DNA of 64,000 nucleotides. It comes from Geobacter sp. AOG1. GTDB taxonomy: Bacteria > Desulfobacterota > Desulfuromonadia > Geobacterales > Geobacteraceae. Location of the stretch: assembly GCF_019972315.1 (NCBI RefSeq), contig NZ_BLIZ01000001.1, forward strand, positions 2,038,513 to 2,102,512, in the 5' to 3' direction. Position numbers and translations under genes: made by a program. The notes beneath the pieces were generated by a model, which had not been told where the DNA came from, did not search any database, and saw only the letters and a program-made list of their open reading frames with translations. Positions 60,346-64,000 of this stretch are shown here, in pieces. The number at the start of each line of letters is the position of its first letter. Position 1 is the stretch's first letter.

Positions 60346-61821
60346 ATGAAAGCTCGACTCACATTGATAAAACTGTTGCTGGCCGTCAGCACCCTGCTGG
60401 TCCCGGTGGCGGTCCTTGCGGAAGAGACCAAGGCTCCGGCGGCTCCCGCCGCCGCATCGGCTGTGACCGCCCCATCCGTTGACGCTTCTGCGCCGGCTGC
60501 CGCTCCTGTCACGGCGGCCCCTGCCGAGGCTCCCAAGCCGAAAAACGTCGATCCGGTGCTCAACACCGGTGATACTGCCTGGATGCTGGTTTCCTCGGCG
60601 CTCGTTCTGTTCATGATCCCCGGCCTGGCCTTCTTCTATGGCGGCATGGTCCGCGGCAAAAACGTCCTTTCCACCATGATGCACTCCTTTGTCGCCATGG
60701 GTATCGTCGGTGTGCAGTGGGCGGTGATCGGCTACTCGCTCTCCTTCGGTCCCGATGCGGTTGGTGGCCTGATCGGTAACTTTTCCAAGATGATGCTCAA
60801 CGGCCTCATCACCTTCGGCAAGGACGGCAATCCGGTCTATGCCCTGTTCCAGAACGTATCCACCGAGCCCGGTTCCATACCCGAACTGGTATTCGCGATG
60901 TACCAGGCGATGTTCGCCATGATCACCGTCGCCCTCATCTCCGGTGCCCTGGCCGAGCGGGTGAAGTTTTCCGCCTACTGTGTCTTCGTTCTTCTCTGGA
61001 CCACCCTGGTCTATGATCCTCTGGCCCACTGGGTCTGGATGACCGATGGCTGGCTCTTCAAGAAAGGGGCCCTCGACTTCGCCGGCGGCACGGTCGTTCA
61101 CCTTTCCTCCGGTATCTCGGCGCTCGCCTTCCTCGTGTTCCTCGGCAAGCGGCATGGTTTCCCCCATGAACGTATGGCTCCCCACAGCCTCCCCCTGACC
61201 ATGCTCGGCGTCGGGATGCTCTGGTTCGGCTGGTTCGGCTTCAATGCGGGTTCCGCCATTGTTGGCGCCAATTGCTCCGATGCGGCTGGAGGGCTTGCCG
61301 GTCTCGCCTTCGCAACCACCACCATAGCGCCAGCCGCTGCCGGCCTTTCCTGGATGATCGCCGAATGGATGCATTCCGGCAAACCCTCCGCTCTCGGTTT
61401 CGGTTCCGGCGTCGTGGCAGGGTTGGTCGTGATCACGCCAGCAGCCGGTTTCGTGCAGCCCGGTGCCGCTCTCATCATGGGGGTCGCCGCCGGTCTCGTC
61501 TGCTACGGCGGGATCATGCTCAAAGCCAAGCTGAAATATGACGACTCCCTCGACGCCTTTGGTGTTCACGGTGTTGGTGGTACCTTCGGTGCCCTTGCAA
61601 CCGGCGTATTTGCCACCGTAGGTGCCAAGGGGCTCCTGGCGGGCGACATGAAACAGTTCATGACTCAGGTGATCGCCGTAGTTGCTGCCGGTGCCTACGC
61701 CTTCATCGTCACCCTCGTCATCTCTTTTGTTCTCGACAAGACCATCGGCCTGCGGGTGGAAAAGGAAGACGAGATCATGGGGCTCGACCAGACCCAGCAT
61801 TCCGAGAGTGCCTACAACTGA
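60346..61821 (+). CDS. amtB: ammonium transporter AmtB
   Basis: 491 residues. It has an N-terminal signal-like segment, an Ala/Pro-rich region (residues 25-65), then 11 membrane helices with FFYGGMVRGKN, FDFAGGTVVHLSSG and the DSLDAFGVHGVGGTFGALATGVFA signature containing the twin-His pore residues. It conducts ammonium and is gated by GlnK. The Ala/Pro-rich extension before the membrane core is unusual compared with E. coli AmtB (428 residues). It ends before a strong terminator. Confidence 0.96.
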   Translation: MKARLTLIKLLLAVSTLLVPVAVLAEETKAPAAPAAASAVTAPSVDASAPAAAPVTAAPAEAPKPKNVDPVLNTGDTAWMLVSSALVLFMIPGLAFFYGGMVRGKNVLSTMMHSFVAMGIVGVQWAVIGYSLSFGPDAVGGLIGNFSKMMLNGLITFGKDGNPVYALFQNVSTEPGSIPELVFAMYQAMFAMITVALISGALAERVKFSAYCVFVLLWTTLVYDPLAHWVWMTDGWLFKKGALDFAGGTVVHLSSGISALAFLVFLGKRHGFPHERMAPHSLPLTMLGVGMLWFGWFGFNAGSAIVGANCSDAAGGLAGLAFATTTIAPAAAGLSWMIAEWMHSGKPSALGFGSGVVAGLVVITPAAGFVQPGAALIMGVAAGLVCYGGIMLKAKLKYDDSLDAFGVHGVGGTFGALATGVFATVGAKGLLAGDMKQFMTQVIAVVAAGAYAFIVTLVISFVLDKTIGLRVEKEDEIMGLDQTQHSESAYN

Positions 61822-61844
61822 TCACCGGCTGCAGGTTTGTAACT

Positions 61845-61880
61845 ACAGAAAAGCCGTCCCTAGGGGCGGCTTTTCTGTTT
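61845..61880 (+). terminator. terminator of glnK-amtB
   Basis: A 16-bp stem (61845-61860 with 61863-61878, one G-U pair) with a TA loop and a T-rich 3' arm. Confidence 0.85.
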
Positions 61881-61908
61881 GGTGTAGTGCCCTATTCATG
61901 GGCATTTG

Positions 61909-61927
61909 TTGCCTGTTAATTGGGCAA
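61909..61927. promoter_or_regulatory. inverted repeat TTGCC-N9-GGCAA
   Basis: It lies about 65 nt upstream of the sigma-54 -24 element of the following kinase gene. A possible activator binding site; the sequence overlaps a second IR GGCA-N5-TGCC. Confidence 0.35.
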
Positions 61928-61989
61928 TAATCGTCATGCAACTTCCGGTTTTTTTATGGAAAAGCAATGAATTCAATGGCATATCTTTA

Positions 61990-62005
61990 TGGCACAGCTT
62001 ATGCC
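61990..62005 (+). promoter_or_regulatory. sigma-54 promoter of the histidine kinase gene
   Basis: TGGCACAGCTTATGCC has GG at 61991-61992 and GC at 62003-62004, 10 nt apart. Confidence 0.7.
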
Positions 62006-62071
62006 TGTGATGTATCGGGTGAAAAGTATTGTGCCGAGTATTCCGGCACTACACCGTAGCCAGGACAGGAA

Positions 62072-62821
62072 ATGCTGATGAGCCATCCCCTTGCCAAATA
62101 CGTGAACGATGGTGGCCCTATCCCGGAGGAGCTGCTGGAGCAGCTCGCCTTCAGCGAAAAGATGGCGGAGATCGGCCAACTGGCCGCAGGGATGATCCAC
62201 GAGCTCAACACCCCCCTCTCGGTGATTGTCTCCGCTGCCCAGATGATCATGCGCGAAGAGGAGCTGCCGGAGTTCGTCCGGGAGATGGTGGAACGGATCG
62301 ATCAGGAGGCCCAGCGCCTCTCCCAGTTCACCAAGGGGCTCCTGACCTTTGCCCGTCGTGATGATGACGCCGGACGGGATGCCGACATCAACCAGGTGCT
62401 CCGGGAGGTGATGACGTTCCTAAAATACGAGGCGCAGAAACGCTCCATCACGGTCGTCGAGGAGCTGGATTTCCATCTTCCCTCCGTGGCTGCCGATGGG
62501 AACCGCCTGAAGCAGGTTTTTATCAACCTGGTGATGAATGCCCTGCAGGCGATGGAGCAGGGTGGGACGCTGCTGGTGCGGACCGCCATTGCTCCGGACG
62601 GTTCGGTGGAGGCGCAGATCGCAGATACCGGACCGGGGATCGTACCGGCGGTGCTGCCGCGTATTTTCGAGCCGTTCTATTCCACCAAGGCTGCCGGTGA
62701 GGGGACCGGCCTCGGTCTCTTCATCACTCGGACCATCGTGGAACTGATGGGGGGGCGGATCATGGTGCGGAGCGTCGAGGGAGAAGGGACAACCTTTACC
62801 ACCATCATCCCTTCCGCCTGA
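62072..62821 (+). CDS. soluble NtrB-like histidine kinase, possibly GnfK-type
   Basis: 249 residues from ATG 62072 (or 62078), with AGGA upstream. No transmembrane helix and no PAS domain are visible. HisKA carries GMIHELNTPLSVI, and the ATPase domain has NLVMNALQAMEQGG, DTGPGI, FEPFYSTKAAGEGTGLGLFITR. It is a short cytosolic kinase without a linked response regulator in the window. Its sigma-54-type promoter and position after amtB suggest a nitrogen role. In G. sulfurreducens GnfK phosphorylates the antiterminator GnfR and is itself sigma-54 activated; this identity is inference. Confidence 0.8.
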   Translation: MLMSHPLAKYVNDGGPIPEELLEQLAFSEKMAEIGQLAAGMIHELNTPLSVIVSAAQMIMREEELPEFVREMVERIDQEAQRLSQFTKGLLTFARRDDDAGRDADINQVLREVMTFLKYEAQKRSITVVEELDFHLPSVAADGNRLKQVFINLVMNALQAMEQGGTLLVRTAIAPDGSVEAQIADTGPGIVPAVLPRIFEPFYSTKAAGEGTGLGLFITRTIVELMGGRIMVRSVEGEGTTFTTIIPSA

Positions 62822-63287
62822 ACTCGCCAATTCGACCAGTATGGATCCGTTGTATTTTGTTCCCTTCGATGCATCAACATACCTTCCTTCTTCTCTACTC
62901 TTTGAGAATCCGAACGTCTTCCTGGATAACTCCCCGTTTCTGGCTATGCCGGGCGGGAACGGGGCTCTCCTTCCGAAAAGAGTCAAGCGTCACCGTCCGT
63001 CTCTCTCGCAAACTTTCTGGTTGTCTCCGCCGCCTTCCCTGTAAATTTCATTCGGTGGTTTCTTGCAGGACTCTTTTCTCCAGGAAAGCCCCGCTCCCTT
63101 CATCTGGAAATTTGATGAGCACCGGTCTTTCACCCGTATTTTCCTGGAGGGAGTTATGTGAAGAGGATTTGCCCCTTGATTTTTAGGGAGTAAACCGTTT
63201 AGCATGACCTGTCCGAATAATGAAGCAGGTTTTGGGGTGTACTTACCTCTACCCCTACCCATTACCTGTATTCCAAGAGGTGTTCCC
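62822..63287. other. intergenic region
   Basis: About 466 nt with no convincing gene, terminator or promoter. The composition is average, and the open frames in it lack ribosome-binding sites. Confidence 0.5.
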
Positions 63288-64000
63288 GTGAAGGTCCTGT
63301 TTGTTCACCCCCATGGCAAGAACTGGATGGGGTCCATGAAGGATATCAGCACCATCTTTAACCTGATGCCGCCGCTGGGGATGATGAGCATCGCCGCGTT
63401 TCTTGAGCGACAGGGGGTTGAAATAGAGCTCCTGGACTGTTACGCTCACCCCGCGCCCCTGGAGGAACTGGTGGCGTCCATCGTCCGGCGGGCTCCCGAC
63501 GTGGTCGGCTTTTCCACCACCACTTCGTCATTCCTGGAGGGATACCAGATCGCCGAACGCCTGAAGGAAGAGGCGCCGCAGACCAGGATTGTATTCGGCG
63601 GCGCCCATGCCTGCTCCGTCGGGGTTTCGCTTCTCGATAGCTTTCCGGCCATCGACTACCTGGTCATTGGCGAGGGAGAGCGGACCTTTTACGAGCTGGT
63701 CAACGCCAACTTCCAAGGTGTGGAGGCCATTCCCGGCGTCGGCTACCGCCGGGACGGAAATGGTGTGCTGTCGGCGGTTCGGGAGAACATCGCCGACCTG
63801 GACACCATTCCTTTTCCCGCCTACCATCGACTCCCCGATTTCCCGCGGCGCTACAACCTCCCCCTCTTCAGCTATCCCAAGGCCCCCAACACGAGCATCA
63901 TCTCCAGCCGGGGGTGCCCCTACAACTGCAGTTACTGCGACCGGTCGGTGTTCAACCGGGGGTTCCGCTTCAATTCCCCCGGCTACATCCACGAGCACCT
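63288..64000 (+). CDS. B12-binding radical SAM protein, partial (runs off window)
   Basis: The frame is open from GTG 63288 (AAGAGGTG upstream) to the window end, giving 237 residues. The N-terminus is a cobalamin-binding-type domain (MKVLFVHPHGKN, MPPLGMMSIAAFLERQGVEIELLDCY, DVVGFSTTTSSFLEGY, VFGGAHACSV, DYLVIGEGERTFYEL). The radical-SAM motif follows as SSRGCPYNCSYCDRSVF (CxxxCxxC). These enzymes methylate or otherwise modify carbon centres, or act in lipid and cofactor pathways. The substrate is unknown. Confidence 0.88.
   Translation, partial: MKVLFVHPHGKNWMGSMKDISTIFNLMPPLGMMSIAAFLERQGVEIELLDCYAHPAPLEELVASIVRRAPDVVGFSTTTSSFLEGYQIAERLKEEAPQTRIVFGGAHACSVGVSLLDSFPAIDYLVIGEGERTFYELVNANFQGVEAIPGVGYRRDGNGVLSAVRENIADLDTIPFPAYHRLPDFPRRYNLPLFSYPKAPNTSIISSRGCPYNCSYCDRSVFNRGFRFNSPGYIHEH

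Noticed and set aside
62030-62048. Hairpin GTGCCG-N7-CGGCAC as an ANTAR target before the kinase gene
   Set aside because: The loop has 7 nt without the A1/G4 pattern and no terminator follows.

Overview
The window reads as a chromosomal segment of a Geobacteraceae-type deltaproteobacterium (Geobacter or a close relative). The evidence is a GC-rich background, a radical-SAM/geopeptide pair typical of Geobacter, pyruvate carboxylase, an ETF alpha subunit carrying a ferredoxin domain, kdp and mod operons, an OFA-family transporter, and many sigma-54 (-24/-12) promoters. No species can be named from sequence alone. No rRNA, tRNA, CRISPR array or intact insertion sequence was seen.

Layout. 1-2.8 kb: end of a thioredoxin-fold gene, an alginate-export-type porin, and an AT-rich island with a methyltransferase-like gene. 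2.8-8.6 kb: a geopeptide RiPP-like locus (29-residue precursor at 4250-4339 plus radical-SAM/SPASM maturase on the minus strand), divergent from a TonB receptor / periplasmic binding protein / histidine kinase cassette. 8.8-15.9 kb: an NtrC-type regulator, an NfeD-slipin pair, a PHP-phosphotransferase fusion, ferritin, a DUF1450 protein and a parvulin chaperone. 16-26 kb: pyruvate carboxylase, an amidohydrolase, an actin-like ATPase, small zinc-ribbon, RHH and wHTH proteins, a coiled-coil membrane sensor-like protein, and an IclR regulator. 26-34.5 kb: an AsmA-like giant protein with a YdbL-like lipoprotein, an OFA transporter, a Tad-like protein and a tag glycosylase. 35-38 kb: draG, nifB and a GNAT gene. 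38.5-43 kb: etfB, ferredoxin-etfA and a membrane Fe-S oxidoreductase. 43-44.3 kb: a class I glutamine amidotransferase and a selenocysteine peroxiredoxin. 44.7-55.2 kb: a potassium island, with a KimA-like permease behind a c-di-AMP riboswitch followed by kdpE, kdpD, kdpC, kdpB and kdpA (all minus strand). 55.5-62.8 kb: a nitrogen/molybdenum block with a nifV remnant, modABC, an outer-membrane protein, glnK, amtB and a histidine kinase. The window ends inside a B12-radical-SAM gene.

Most interesting biology. Three leaders (before nifB, the nifV remnant, and the outer-membrane protein before glnK-amtB) share one architecture: a sigma-54-like promoter, then one or more hairpins with a hexanucleotide loop A-N-N-G-N-N whose 3' arm overlaps the 5' arm of an intrinsic terminator. 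This is the signature of ANTAR-protein antitermination and agrees with the published GnfK/GnfR antitermination system for Geobacter nitrogen-fixation genes. The histidine kinase after amtB has its own sigma-54-type promoter and could belong to that circuit. Other items are an untracked geopeptide gene with its own terminator, an in-frame UGA peroxiredoxin with a SECIS-like hairpin, and a family of intergenic quasi-palindromes with a 7-nt period.
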